Origin: a virus
Virus record (IMG/VR): IMGVR_UViG_3300031143_000004
Location: 1 to 64,000 of that record
Strand: one strand, 5' to 3'
DNA: 64,000 nucleotides
Shown here: positions 44,601 through 55,200 of the stretch, in pieces
Layout: each line of letters starts with the position of its first letter
How positions within the stretch are numbered: the stretch's first letter is position 1
The notes under the pieces: model-generated
The model's database searches: none
What the model was told of the DNA's origin: nothing
What the model saw: only the letters and a program-made list of their open reading frames with translations
Made by a program: the position numbers and the translations under genes

Positions 44601-47600
44601 GACTAACCCAGGAGGGGCAACTAGCTCAGGGATTGCAGCTCATTATTGTGCAATGAAGTATAATATAGATAATCAATATGGTCAACTAGAAGATATAAAA
44701 CAAATACCTATTAGAGGATGCGTTGAATTTTTTGAAGACCAAATATTACTAGATGCAAGTGGTAACCCAATTATAAATAACTTAATAAGATTTAATTCTA
44801 AACCATTATTTGGTGGTGACTGCTATGTAAATAGATATACAGAGAAAGCTATTATGCCATTCTTCTGGGACTATTTAGCTGAAAATGAAAAAGATGGATT
44901 TGTATGGGATTATAGATTATATCCTAATGTACCGTTTCCAACATATTGGATGAATACTGAAAAGTATAGACTTGATGAATTAACAAAACAGTTAGGTGGT
45001 GTTAATTTCGCTTTTGCAATAGCTTCAGGTTTTAATGGTGCCTTCCCTAATGATTATTATTACATGGATAGAGATCCAGCATCATGTAGTGGAGGTGGTT
45101 TATTTAGTAGCTTTAATGATGCAACAAATAGTAATCCAGGTTCATTATTTACTATACATGATGCATACATGTATCTTCACTGTAATGGAATTAATGATTT
45201 CTTTGTTGAGTCAGAATTAAATTTAGCTCAAAGAGATTGGGGGGAAGATATTGAAAAAAGACATTATGATAGTTTAACCTTTTCTGCATTGACAGATCTA
45301 TTTCATGTAGATGGAATAAAGAAGGGTAATTATTATAAGTATGATAAGTCATTAAGTATTGAACAAAACTATAGTAGGACATTATCATGGGGGTTCATCC
45401 AGCCTAGATCATATGATCCTACAGTAGCTGAAAAATGTTATATAACATGGAATAAAAGACTTGTGTATTCATTACAAGCTAAGAAAGAGGCTAAGAAGGA
45501 TTTCTGGAGAGTCTTCCTTCCATTAAATTATAAAGAATTTAAGGACTCAGTTAATACTATTAAACCAATTAGCAAGACTGGTGCCATTGTATTATTTCCA
45601 AAACTTTCTCCACAAATATTTACAGGTAATGATGAACTAACTACAGATGCTGGAACTAAAGTTGTTCTTGGTGATGGAGGATTATTTGCTGAAAGAAACT
45701 GGAGGGATATAGTAAACTCAGATATATCTCATGAATATGGATCATCTGAAAGTTCAAGAGCAGTGTTAAATACACCAATGGGATTATTTTTCATATCTCA
45801 AGAACAAGGAAAGATATTTCAAACAGAAGGTAATTCACTAATCAATATTACTAATACAGGAATGAAGTGGTGGTTTAATAAATACTTACCATCACAACTA
45901 TTAGCAACGTTCCCTGATGCTGAAGCATGTCCACAGATGATTGATAATCCAGTAGTATCTGCTGGTTGTCAAACTGTATATGATACAAACAATGATATTG
46001 TTTATTTTTCAAAAAGAGATTTTGCAGTAACTAATGCATTTGCAAATCAGTCAAACAACTGTATAGAGTATGTTCCATGTGAAGGGTTTTATCTAAATGA
46101 AACAATATGTAACGGTGCATCACAAATAGTAACATGTCCAGATGGATATACTTATAATTCTGTTTCAGAAATGTGCGAGTTGATTACTTATGATTTACCT
46201 TTTGGACCACCAGCACCTGCATGTAAATTAGATATTGTTCTTTCTATTGATGCTTCATACTCAGTACCTTTACAATCTAATGTTAATAGCATGAGGTTAA
46301 TTGTTCAAGGTATTTTAGATGTGTTTGATAATGCTATGTCATTAGGTGATACACAAATAGGTATTATGGCTTGGGGAACTAGAGCATATGATGAAGGATC
46401 ATTTAATGCTACTGCAATTGCATGTAATGGATTAAGAGCACCTGTAGCATTAACTTTTAACCCAAACTTATTAAATCAAACTACAGGTTTCATGAGTGAG
46501 TATACTTGTGCTTCTGGTACTTCAGCTTGTTGTCCAGGTGTACCTTGTGGTGGTAATGATTGTAATGTTACTGGGGGTACAGGATATGGAGATGCAGTAT
46601 GGTCAGGTACAAACTGGTTATTTAATCCTACACCAGGACCAGGTGGTACAGGTGCAAGACCTAATGTACCTAAAAAATTAATAATATTAAATGATGGTTG
46701 GGATGCAACATCAACTGGTTGGGGTGGTACTAATCCAGATTCTACTGGAGCAGATAGAGCACTTACAAGACCTAATTATATAAACCTAGGTCAAACTTCT
46801 TCATTTGTAGCAACACCAACAACACCTCCTATGGTAGCAACAGCTCCTGATACAGGTGTTGTAGGTAACATAAGTGCTGCACAACCTGATAACTTAGTTC
46901 AGTGGATACAAACTAATATTCATGCAAATGCACAATATCAAGATCCTACTAATTCAAACTTTCTAGGTCAGTTAGAAATAATCCCTGGATGGTTAAAAAA
47001 TAACAATACTCCAACTGCAGCTGAAGAAGCTTATGCACAAAGTATTGCTGGATATGATGCTATAACAGGAGATCCTAATCCATATATGGCTGGTGACTTT
47101 CAAGCAGCTAATGTACAAGGTATTATAAATGACTTAGTTGAAAAAATATGTCCAGGTATTTTACCAAATTGTCCATCTGGTTGTACACCAGTTATACAAG
47201 GAGGTGTACCAATGTGTGAATGTATAGATGAAGTTCCTGCTACATATGAAGATGTATTAACTTATATACCTTACCAATTAGAGAATCCTACATACTTCCA
47301 AGATGTTTCATGGACAGTTAGTTATGATCCTAAAGCAAAAGCATGGATCTCATTTCATGATTGGCATCCTGAATTAGCATTCAATAGTATCAATCATTTC
47401 ATGACATCTAAAACAACAACAACTGAAATCCCACAATGTCCTCCTGGATATTCATTTAATAGTACTTTAGATGAATGTTGTATCACAGTAGCAGGATCTG
47501 ATCCAGCATTTGTTGAAGTAAAATATATTCCATCAGATACAACTGTAGTAGATTCAGTCCAAACTGCTTTTTCAGTAGATACAGATATTGCATTAGTAAT

Positions 47601-49212
47601 GGATGTATCTGGATCAACTGCTCTACCTGGATGTATAATACCTTTCCCTACTAATTGTACATTTGGTGTACTTAGTGCACAAGTAGATTTTTGTACAGCA
47701 TTTGTAAATGTTATGTCTCCTGGTATGGCATCTGGAACTAACAATGTAAGAATTGGATTTGGAGTATGGGATAATGCAAATAGTGCTCAGGTAACAGGTT
47801 TAACAAGTAATGATTCTACTCTAATAGATCCTATAGCAGGTTCAATAAGCACCTATGATGAAACGTCTGCTTCATATACAGCAGGAGGTACTAATTATGA
47901 AACAGCTGTATTAAGAGCAAGAGCAATGTTATCTGGATCAACAGCAACAAAAAAAGTTGTAATAATAATTACAGATACACAAAATAATACATGTGCTGCG
48001 TCCCCTCCAAATAATATTTCTGCTGATTTATGGACTTGGAATGCAGCAGGTGGTGGTGATGTTGATACAATTGCTGTATTTGCTGATACTGTTGCTCCTG
48101 CAAATAATGGATGGTGGACTAATTTAAATTGTTTAGTTCAACTTGGTACTGCTGCACAAAGTATTGGTAATGATGCATTTGCAGTTGATTCTTCAAATTA
48201 TGGAGATGTTGCAGTTAGTGTTATGAATTCACTTATTAGTTGTGATTGTCCAGTAAATACAGTTCCAGATATACCATCTATTCTTTGTAGTCCTGATCCT
48301 GGTGACCCATTACCACAATGTGTATCATGTGAATGTCCAGCTGGATATACGCAAGTACCTGTTAATCAAGTTTGTAATTCATTAAATCCACCAACATGTA
48401 AGAAGGTAGATTGTAATTGTCCACCTATACCTGTATTAGATCCTTCATTAGCTACTACTTGGTTTGAGGCTGGAACACAATGTGATGATTTATTTTTAGT
48501 TGATACACCTGGTTATGTAAATCCAAATCCACTTATATGTAATTGGGAATATAAACAATGTGTACCTGCAAATTATACAGTTGGTGGTATGTGGAAACAC
48601 AATGTAAGAAATGATCTGTTTGTAAACTATTATGGAGAAGATTTCCCTTGGGAAGTTACACTAATAGAAAACACTGGTCAAGTTGTCAATACTCTAAGAA
48701 GTATAGAGTACCAACAAGAATCATATGTATATAAGAATTTTAACTTACCACGTCCTCAGCAGCTTATAGGTACAGATAGATTCCATGATTTAGATTGGAA
48801 CTTTGATGAAACAATAATATATAATTCAGAACAGGTATCAGGATTATTAACTCTTGATCTTACTCCTAAGAATAATATTGTTTTACTTAATCAGTATCCT
48901 ATAATTAATAATCCAACTGATATACAAATCCTATATTCTAAAGAAGAACAGAAATATAGATTTAATCAGTTCTGGGATATTACAGATGATAGAGGTGAGT
49001 TCACTGGAGTTGAAAGACCTATATGGATAACAACATTAAATGGGTATATTAAAAACTTAAATCAAGCAAATCTTAATTATATTAAAGCACCTTTGCAGCG
49101 TAAGAAGTTTAGACATTACTATAATATGATTGTATTAAGAAAGAACGTATCAGGAGACAGAAAGATGTTACTTAAATTAAATAATACTAAAATGAATATA
49201 TCATTTAGATAA
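41647..49212 (+). CDS. Giant tail protein (muzzle/hub-like) with two inserted vWA domains
   Basis: 2521 residues. The N-terminus (FMKGMIKDTFPSISGKEVWEHAINVINNS) and the C-terminus (YRFNQFWDITDDRGEF, LNQANLNYIKAPLQRKKFRHYY) resemble the conserved giant tail protein of crAss-like phages. Two vWA domains lie within it. The first is around residue 1529 with D-A-S-Y-S (D1535) and a later LIILNDGWD. The second is around 1979 with D-V-S-G-S-T (D1986), a Thr in AGGTNYETAV and IITDT. Each is flanked by EGF-like Cys stretches (CPDGYTYNSVSEMCE; CPPGYSFNSTLDECC). They interrupt the conserved core near YFQDVSWTVSYDPKAKAWISFHDWHPE. vWA domains bind ligands through a metal, so adhesion or tail-tip contact is likely. 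The host structural body seems to have gained them by insertion. Confidence 0.8.
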   Translation: MAKKQTPNPSLPQQTSSTESNLFMKGMIKDTFPSISGKEVWEHAINVINNSIDGDTGVIGNEPANFECAEIPYTIIGSIHIYGDHWAIFSTDDFSSEIGTFDDSKCEYTRLINDQCLNFNREHLIIGAAKENFECKYQIYWDDSVNPSRTLTLEDPPYLRIEVSGPSLNGAPCSIYENIQPLTLDCERIRLAPLIDTPCLDLQKAPEGGSLRNGMYQAFIAYTINEQVYGDFIGISNQQSLFEHDDSAGSLILTLSHLDKNFDNYKLVILGNNQEEFKFSEVGEYSTEQTTIKLDYLDQKLKSVPTEYMNKLTPALEKSKGMFVVNDYLVRTQPTNQFDFNYQPLANRIACNWTSVEYPADYYYNGGNKPTFLRDERYAFFIRFIYNTGERSSSYHIPGRAATYYSGSGVSMLETDVIPGDPNALDPTDQIFKVHNTAFVSQLNVNTVQPDGGILRTRGEMGYWESTELYPQDAVRWGDLCGMPIRHHKMPDENTANNGTTDRATPGGTGIYNIAVEFTGIPWPRDNAGNLIPNIVGYEFLVGSREGHKSILGKGILKNMEQYIPSDPSASDGSTSFFIPNYPYNDLTSDPYIKGPGGGGSVGYDSWSGLGYEDWLQGCDNPTGPYNRYSNSVFTFHSPDLMFNRPFLNAYELKSYGVISGTQTGRFKPSEKHPGEKLLRNSTAVLAAFIGVGYAIYAMRGSTDQKMTTGRVLDMGYREEGEITKRSGNNGTFSGGGAWTNLAGSSYNTGTWTGAGGGKGTFNASAPNNDRWQWTSANQISAANRANSPGTGTYDTAANGLFLGLGGITGGAASNKAGAVTWQAAQATNWQGQAGSIGPGQEIVQKGTKFSNKPFWMGLISGAQEFMNFVSTGGQEIIDLIYNLTSFKQYVYKYNSHGWYRNMSANPNGSIFRHSVNKSRYLNGAISQLTPSIRINNLNRPLTVAVELETNGNVDVNGLPTSSLPLPTGDNSKYTIGTAPGQCDWTNPGGATSSGIAAHYCAMKYNIDNQYGQLEDIKQIPIRGCVEFFEDQILLDASGNPIINNLIRFNSKPLFGGDCYVNRYTEKAIMPFFWDYLAENEKDGFVWDYRLYPNVPFPTYWMNTEKYRLDELTKQLGGVNFAFAIASGFNGAFPNDYYYMDRDPASCSGGGLFSSFNDATNSNPGSLFTIHDAYMYLHCNGINDFFVESELNLAQRDWGEDIEKRHYDSLTFSALTDLFHVDGIKKGNYYKYDKSLSIEQNYSRTLSWGFIQPRSYDPTVAEKCYITWNKRLVYSLQAKKEAKKDFWRVFLPLNYKEFKDSVNTIKPISKTGAIVLFPKLSPQIFTGNDELTTDAGTKVVLGDGGLFAERNWRDIVNSDISHEYGSSESSRAVLNTPMGLFFISQEQGKIFQTEGNSLINITNTGMKWWFNKYLPSQLLATFPDAEACPQMIDNPVVSAGCQTVYDTNNDIVYFSKRDFAVTNAFANQSNNCIEYVPCEGFYLNETICNGASQIVTCPDGYTYNSVSEMCELITYDLPFGPPAPACKLDIVLSIDASYSVPLQSNVNSMRLIVQGILDVFDNAMSLGDTQIGIMAWGTRAYDEGSFNATAIACNGLRAPVALTFNPNLLNQTTGFMSEYTCASGTSACCPGVPCGGNDCNVTGGTGYGDAVWSGTNWLFNPTPGPGGTGARPNVPKKLIILNDGWDATSTGWGGTNPDSTGADRALTRPNYINLGQTSSFVATPTTPPMVATAPDTGVVGNISAAQPDNLVQWIQTNIHANAQYQDPTNSNFLGQLEIIPGWLKNNNTPTAAEEAYAQSIAGYDAITGDPNPYMAGDFQAANVQGIINDLVEKICPGILPNCPSGCTPVIQGGVPMCECIDEVPATYEDVLTYIPYQLENPTYFQDVSWTVSYDPKAKAWISFHDWHPELAFNSINHFMTSKTTTTEIPQCPPGYSFNSTLDECCITVAGSDPAFVEVKYIPSDTTVVDSVQTAFSVDTDIALVMDVSGSTALPGCIIPFPTNCTFGVLSAQVDFCTAFVNVMSPGMASGTNNVRIGFGVWDNANSAQVTGLTSNDSTLIDPIAGSISTYDETSASYTAGGTNYETAVLRARAMLSGSTATKKVVIIITDTQNNTCAASPPNNISADLWTWNAAGGGDVDTIAVFADTVAPANNGWWTNLNCLVQLGTAAQSIGNDAFAVDSSNYGDVAVSVMNSLISCDCPVNTVPDIPSILCSPDPGDPLPQCVSCECPAGYTQVPVNQVCNSLNPPTCKKVDCNCPPIPVLDPSLATTWFEAGTQCDDLFLVDTPGYVNPNPLICNWEYKQCVPANYTVGGMWKHNVRNDLFVNYYGEDFPWEVTLIENTGQVVNTLRSIEYQQESYVYKNFNLPRPQQLIGTDRFHDLDWNFDETIIYNSEQVSGLLTLDLTPKNNIVLLNQYPIINNPTDIQILYSKEEQKYRFNQFWDITDDRGEFTGVERPIWITTLNGYIKNLNQANLNYIKAPLQRKKFRHYYNMIVLRKNVSGDRKMLLKLNNTKMNISFR

Positions 49213-52200
49213 TGGCATATAGTATAGACGGATATAAAAGAGATAGTAAGGATGTAAAGAAACCTTCCAACTTGATACCTTCAGGTAACATTACTATGAA
49301 GGGTGTAGACTTTCCTGTGATGGGTACAGACAATCTTGGTAATCAACAACTTATGCAACCTGGTCTTGATTATCAATTTCCTGGTAGTGAAGTCTTTGAA
49401 CAACCTATGCAAAATCTAACGCAAGATAAACCTAAGAATCAAGTAAAGAAAAGGAAAGTAGATAGAGATAATAAATTAATCACAAACTGGACTTCAGAAA
49501 TGGGTGATGTATCTTCACACAAAATGACTAGTATGTCATTTACTGATGATGATGGTAATCCAATATATGTTGCTATTCCAATGTTGTTTCCTACTATTGA
49601 AGGACAAGAAACTCCTGATCCAGCATCATGGACTCAATTTGCAGAAGGTGATGAGATGTCTGCTTTTGAAATGGCTATGCAAAGAGGTGAAGTGTATTAC
49701 TTTAATTCTGAACAAGAATCACATAAGTTTGCTAAAGGTTCTTGGAAAACTCCAAACTTAAAGAAAAGAGATGGTGGTTTAATAAAGCATCAAGACATAG
49801 GGTCTAACAATCATATTATAAATAATAGAGACTTAAGTGACCCTAATAGGAAGTTTATGAAGCCTACAATAAACTTAAGTAATTATGATGAGCTAGAAGA
49901 AACATTAGGAGATACGTCTTGGGTGGACATAATGTCAAAAATGTCTGAGGAAGAGTTTAACAATTTTGTTGCACCTTATAGTAAAAGAACAGATAGTTTA
50001 AACAATCTTAAAAGGTTTACAGGTGATGAGAGATGGTGGGCTGGTAATCTTGCTAATGTTATTTCTGATGAAGAATATGCAAAGGCAAATGAAAATCGTA
50101 AATGGACAAGAGACAACCATAGAAAAGGGAACCTTCCTAATTATAGTGAAGTGGCACCACTTGGAAAATCTACAGAAGATGTATTTTATGATGCTGAAAA
50201 AGCTTACTATAATACACCAGTACACACTAAAGAAGAACTTAATGCTGACTTTGATACTGCTTATCCTTATACATTTAATTCAGTTGCTGGAACGGATCCT
50301 TTAAATAAGATACCATGGAAGAATGAGATGAAGGATGATCCAGAAAAGTGGGAGGGTTCGTGGTCTGATTATATAAGAAGTACAGATATACAACCTGACT
50401 ATTATGAAATAGGGGACATAACCCTTGCTGAAGAAAGTAATCCATTTCATTTTGTATATGACGGTGGAGATCAAGATGGAGAGACAGTTAATACAGCAGT
50501 TCCAGATAAAGGGATAAAAGATATACAAGATGTACGTAGTCATGATGAATATATGAAATGGTATGATCATCATAAAAAGAGCGGTGTTCTTAATAATAAA
50601 TCTAAAAAAGATATGGATTATTGGGAAGCTTTAACTGATAAAGATAATAATGTATGGACATCTAACTTTAAATATACAGATGCATCACCAAGATATAAGG
50701 AACTAGATTTCCTTGAAAACCCTAATATGAATATATCAGATGGGGAAAGAGGGAGATTATCTGATAGATCTGAACAGTCGTTATCAAGATTTGAAACATT
50801 AACGGGTAGAGATAGAAAGATGTATAATGATAACCATTTAAATGAAATGGAATATTTTAATTCAATTGGTATATTTGAAACTCCTTTAGATAAACCTATT
50901 GCCTACTATCCTAAAGAAGAAAGGATGGAGTTAATGAAAGTATTAAATGATTATGAAAAGAAACAAAATTCTGAAAATACAGCTTGGACAATAGATTATA
51001 AAAATTCTGAGTTTTATGGTAAAGAAAGAACATATAAGTATGGTGGTTCACTTCCAAAAGCTCAATTAAAGCAAGTTAAGAATGCATATGCTTTAACTAA
51101 GAGTTTAATTAAAGGTAAGCAGTTAGGTAAGGTTTTAAATAAATCATTAAAACTTAATGAATTTATTCCTAAAGCATCAAAGGCTCCAATCATACCAAAA
51201 AATAAAATAGCTTATGTAACTCCTATAAATACAGATGTAAACATAAACATAGGTAATGATATAATATCTAATAACAAAACTGTAAATGCTGATAATAAAT
51301 TTAGTTTACAATCAGATGTCTTTAAGAACAAAATACCATTAACAAGAGTATTAAGTTCTAAAGGTTTAAGATTTACGGATGGTAAATTATTTAGTTCAAC
51401 AGAACCACATACACATTATAAATCAGACAGCAGAGGTGAGGAATTTCCTCTTCGTTTAAAATCAACAAATAGAAATACCACACATTGGTCTTATGGTCAT
51501 ATAGGTAATCCTGGACATGGGGGTGGAAGTTGGTCAAAGAAGTCTACAGCTATCATTAATGATTATGAAAATTTGTCAAAATCTGGACTTGCCCTAGATC
51601 TTGATCCAACTGATACATGGTTCTATTCTAAAGGTAATTTTGAAATACCTGCTAATTCATTAATCTTGACTAGAGATAAGACGTTATATAAGAAAATAAA
51701 AAAAGAAACAAATATTACAAATATAAAACTATTTGAAAATACTAATAATGAAGATTTTGAAAGTATTGTAAACTCATATTCTACAAGAGGAGGAAAAGGA
51801 GCATATACTAGACCAACGGATGATATGATAAATCCTAAAGATCAGTTTTTTAATGCAGGAGAAGGTGAAATGATAATGAGAGACTATATGATAAAAAACT
51901 ATAGTAAAGGAGATGATGTATCTTTAACACAGACTGCGGATCACTATAAACCTCATCAGTGGCAAGGACATGATTTTGATTGGGTACACCCCTTTACTGG
52001 TAAAAAATCAGGTATTACAACAATGCATCCAGATTTTGATCATTCTTATATGGATCTTGGAGATCCTTTTGGAGGAGGTCAGAGTAAGGCACACTCTGGT
52101 TCTCCATTATCTACTATAGAAAGAATGGAATATAATTGGGGAGATAATATGACAACTAATCATGGATTATACAGTAGTAACAACAGATGGGGCAATGGTG

Positions 52201-55200
52201 ATAGATCAGGAAGCTTAGATATATTAGCAAAATTACCAAAAACCATACAAGTAAATGAAATGGAGAAGGTAATGAAAACCTATAAAAATCAACGTGAAGG
52301 TCTTAGACTTCAACAAGAACTAGCAGAATTAAACGGGTTTAAATCATATAAAGAATTCAAGAACTCAATATCAAAACAAGAATGGTTAGATTTTAAGAGA
52401 GATGGTGGCTCACTAAACAAAGCACAATGGTGGAATCCTAAGAATGCATATGCTTTAGCTAATACTATATCTAAATCATTTAAACCAGCTAAATCACTTC
52501 TTCCTAAACCTAGTTTTAAAAATATAAACTACCAAAAATTATTACCTTTTACTGAATCAGGTTCTACTCTTGTTCCTCAAACCCATATGAGTAGTGGGAA
52601 GGAAGGAACTAGTATGGATCTATCAGAGACATTAAATTCTATTTATGCTGATAACAAACCTATGTGGTTTGGTCCTACTGCAACAAGTAATAGATATAGA
52701 ATGACAGATGATAATAATAAATTTATTCCAACAATTCCTGGACAAGGTGGACTTTTTCAAGTAGGTTCTGGAAGACTTGGTAATACAGGTAAACCAGGTT
52801 TTGATGAAATACCATTTACAGAAGCAACAATGCCATTTGGTGGTCTGGCAAATGATGGTTACCACCTTAATCTAGAAACTGGATTGCCTAATTACAATGA
52901 TCCACTAATGGATCACAAACTTTTAACAAAAAATGCTTTTCAAAATAAGATTGATGGTGTTTTTAATCCTAATACTAAGTTTAAAATATTTAAGAGTGAC
53001 CTCTCCAAAGGTAATCATGCAATGCACCAGAAATGGTCAGACAAAGAACTTGCTAAAATTAAAGCAGATGGGTATGATGCTATTCAACTTGTAGATCAAA
53101 ATGGTAATCAGATAGAAAATATATTACTTAATAAAGAAAAGTTTAAGATAAATAAGATCAATGATATGGATGTACACATTGACAATCCTGAATTCAAATA
53201 TGGTGGATCACTACCTAAGGCTCAATGGTACAATCTAAAGAATGCATATAATATCGGTAAGGGTTTAGTAAATACAATAAAGAGTCCTTTTATTAATGAT
53301 TTAGTGCAAGGTAGTAATAAACTCTATAGGGGTATAGGACCAGCTGGATATAATAGTGCAGTAAATACTGGTAAGATACTATCAAATGTAAACCCAACTG
53401 CAGTAAATGAAGGTGCTTTTAATTTAACAAAGAACTTTGGAAATAAAACTTTTTTCACTCCTAATGTTGAAACAGCAAGTAAATATGGTGATGGTTATAT
53501 AGCTGAAATAAATAATGATGTTAATGATTTTAGTAATAGATATAATTCAGACTGGAGTCAGTTTACAACTGACCCTGTTTTCTTAAGTCAATCTAACATA
53601 TATAAAATGAATATGTTAGGAAATTATAAAAGAATACTTTCTCAAAATACAGTAGGAGATCATAGTAAAATAAACTTTTTAGATAATGTTAAACTTAGGA
53701 CAAATTATACATCTAGTACAGGTTTAGATTATTATGGTCATAGAAATGTTAAACATAATATAAAAGGAGGATGGCCTACACAGTTAGAGGTTGAAAAACT
53801 AAAAAAAGATTCAGGTTTAACACTAACACAAGATAACTTAAGAAGTTATGTAGAAAAGATTGGTAAAGTTGGCGGTGGTAAATATCCTAAAACAACTTTA
53901 TATAGATATGGTGATATGGCTACAAATGCAGCTGGTAATAAAGACATGGGTTACTATTCAGCAGATCCACTTGATCCACTTAGATACAGTGAAAGAGCAG
54001 ATAGAACTTTTAATGGAAGTGTTTTTAAAATTGATGTTGAAAATGAATTACTACCAGAATTTTATAAAGGAATAGGATTTGGTAACCAAGGTAAAGAACC
54101 AGGATTTCAATCAGGAACATTATTTAAAGAATTTGAAGTTCCAGAAGCTTTTTTAGGTAAATTTGGAAATCAACAAACTTTCAAAACTTTATCTGATTAT
54201 AAAAAATGGCTTAATACAGTTAAGCAATCTGGAGGATCATTAACTAAACATCAAGTTCCTAAATTAATTAAAGGTGCATTAGACTTAGGTAAGAAGGTGA
54301 AGAATATTATTTCTCCTAAAAATGTTAACTCAATTATAGATTGGAGTAAAGTCAGTCCTGCAATATTAGCTAATAAAAACTTATTAAGTGAATATGCTGA
54401 TATAGAAATGGCAACTAAAGCAAATGCAACATGGATGAAGAATGATGATGGTACTTCTTTCTGGGGTACACCTCAACAGTTTATTCAAGTAAATAGTGAG
54501 GCCTTTAAAAACTCTTATCCAGAAGGTTATAAAAGAGTATTCAGAGGTGAGTCAGGTACTTTGAAATTAACAGATCCTCTTTATTCAGGAGCTGCAGATA
54601 TAGAATCAGGTAATAAAGGTATATTTACAGCAAATGAAGGTTTAGCTAAACTATATACAAACGATTATAGATTAGGGTCAAATAGTAGTATTCTTCAATT
54701 AGCAATACCTAGTGTTAGTGATGGTAGCAAATACTTAAATATAAACGGTCTAGGTAATGATTGGACAGATCTTAGTTCTATAGGTACTACAAAAAAGACT
54801 CTTGAACTAAATATAAAGAATTTAGAAAATAACATAAAGAAGGATGCAGAAGGATTTCAATGGGCATCTGGCAGTGGTAGTTTAGAAAGTTATGATGTAA
54901 ATAAACACTTACAAAGTTATAAAGATTTTTACAATAACTATGATGAGATAGTTGCTAATCCTATCTATAAGAAATTACTTGAGTTTAAAGAAACTGCTTG
55001 GGAAAATGACAAAATTCTTAATGGGGGAAATTTAGCAGGACGACAAAGTTTTGGAACTGGAGATGTAGGTGACTTTATGGAAAAATCAGGTTTAAATAAT
55101 ATAAGATTAAACTATATAGATGATGGTGGTTTTGGAGATGTAACACTTAACAACCAGATACCAGGTAACTATCTAAAATCTCTAACAAATAACAATGGTA

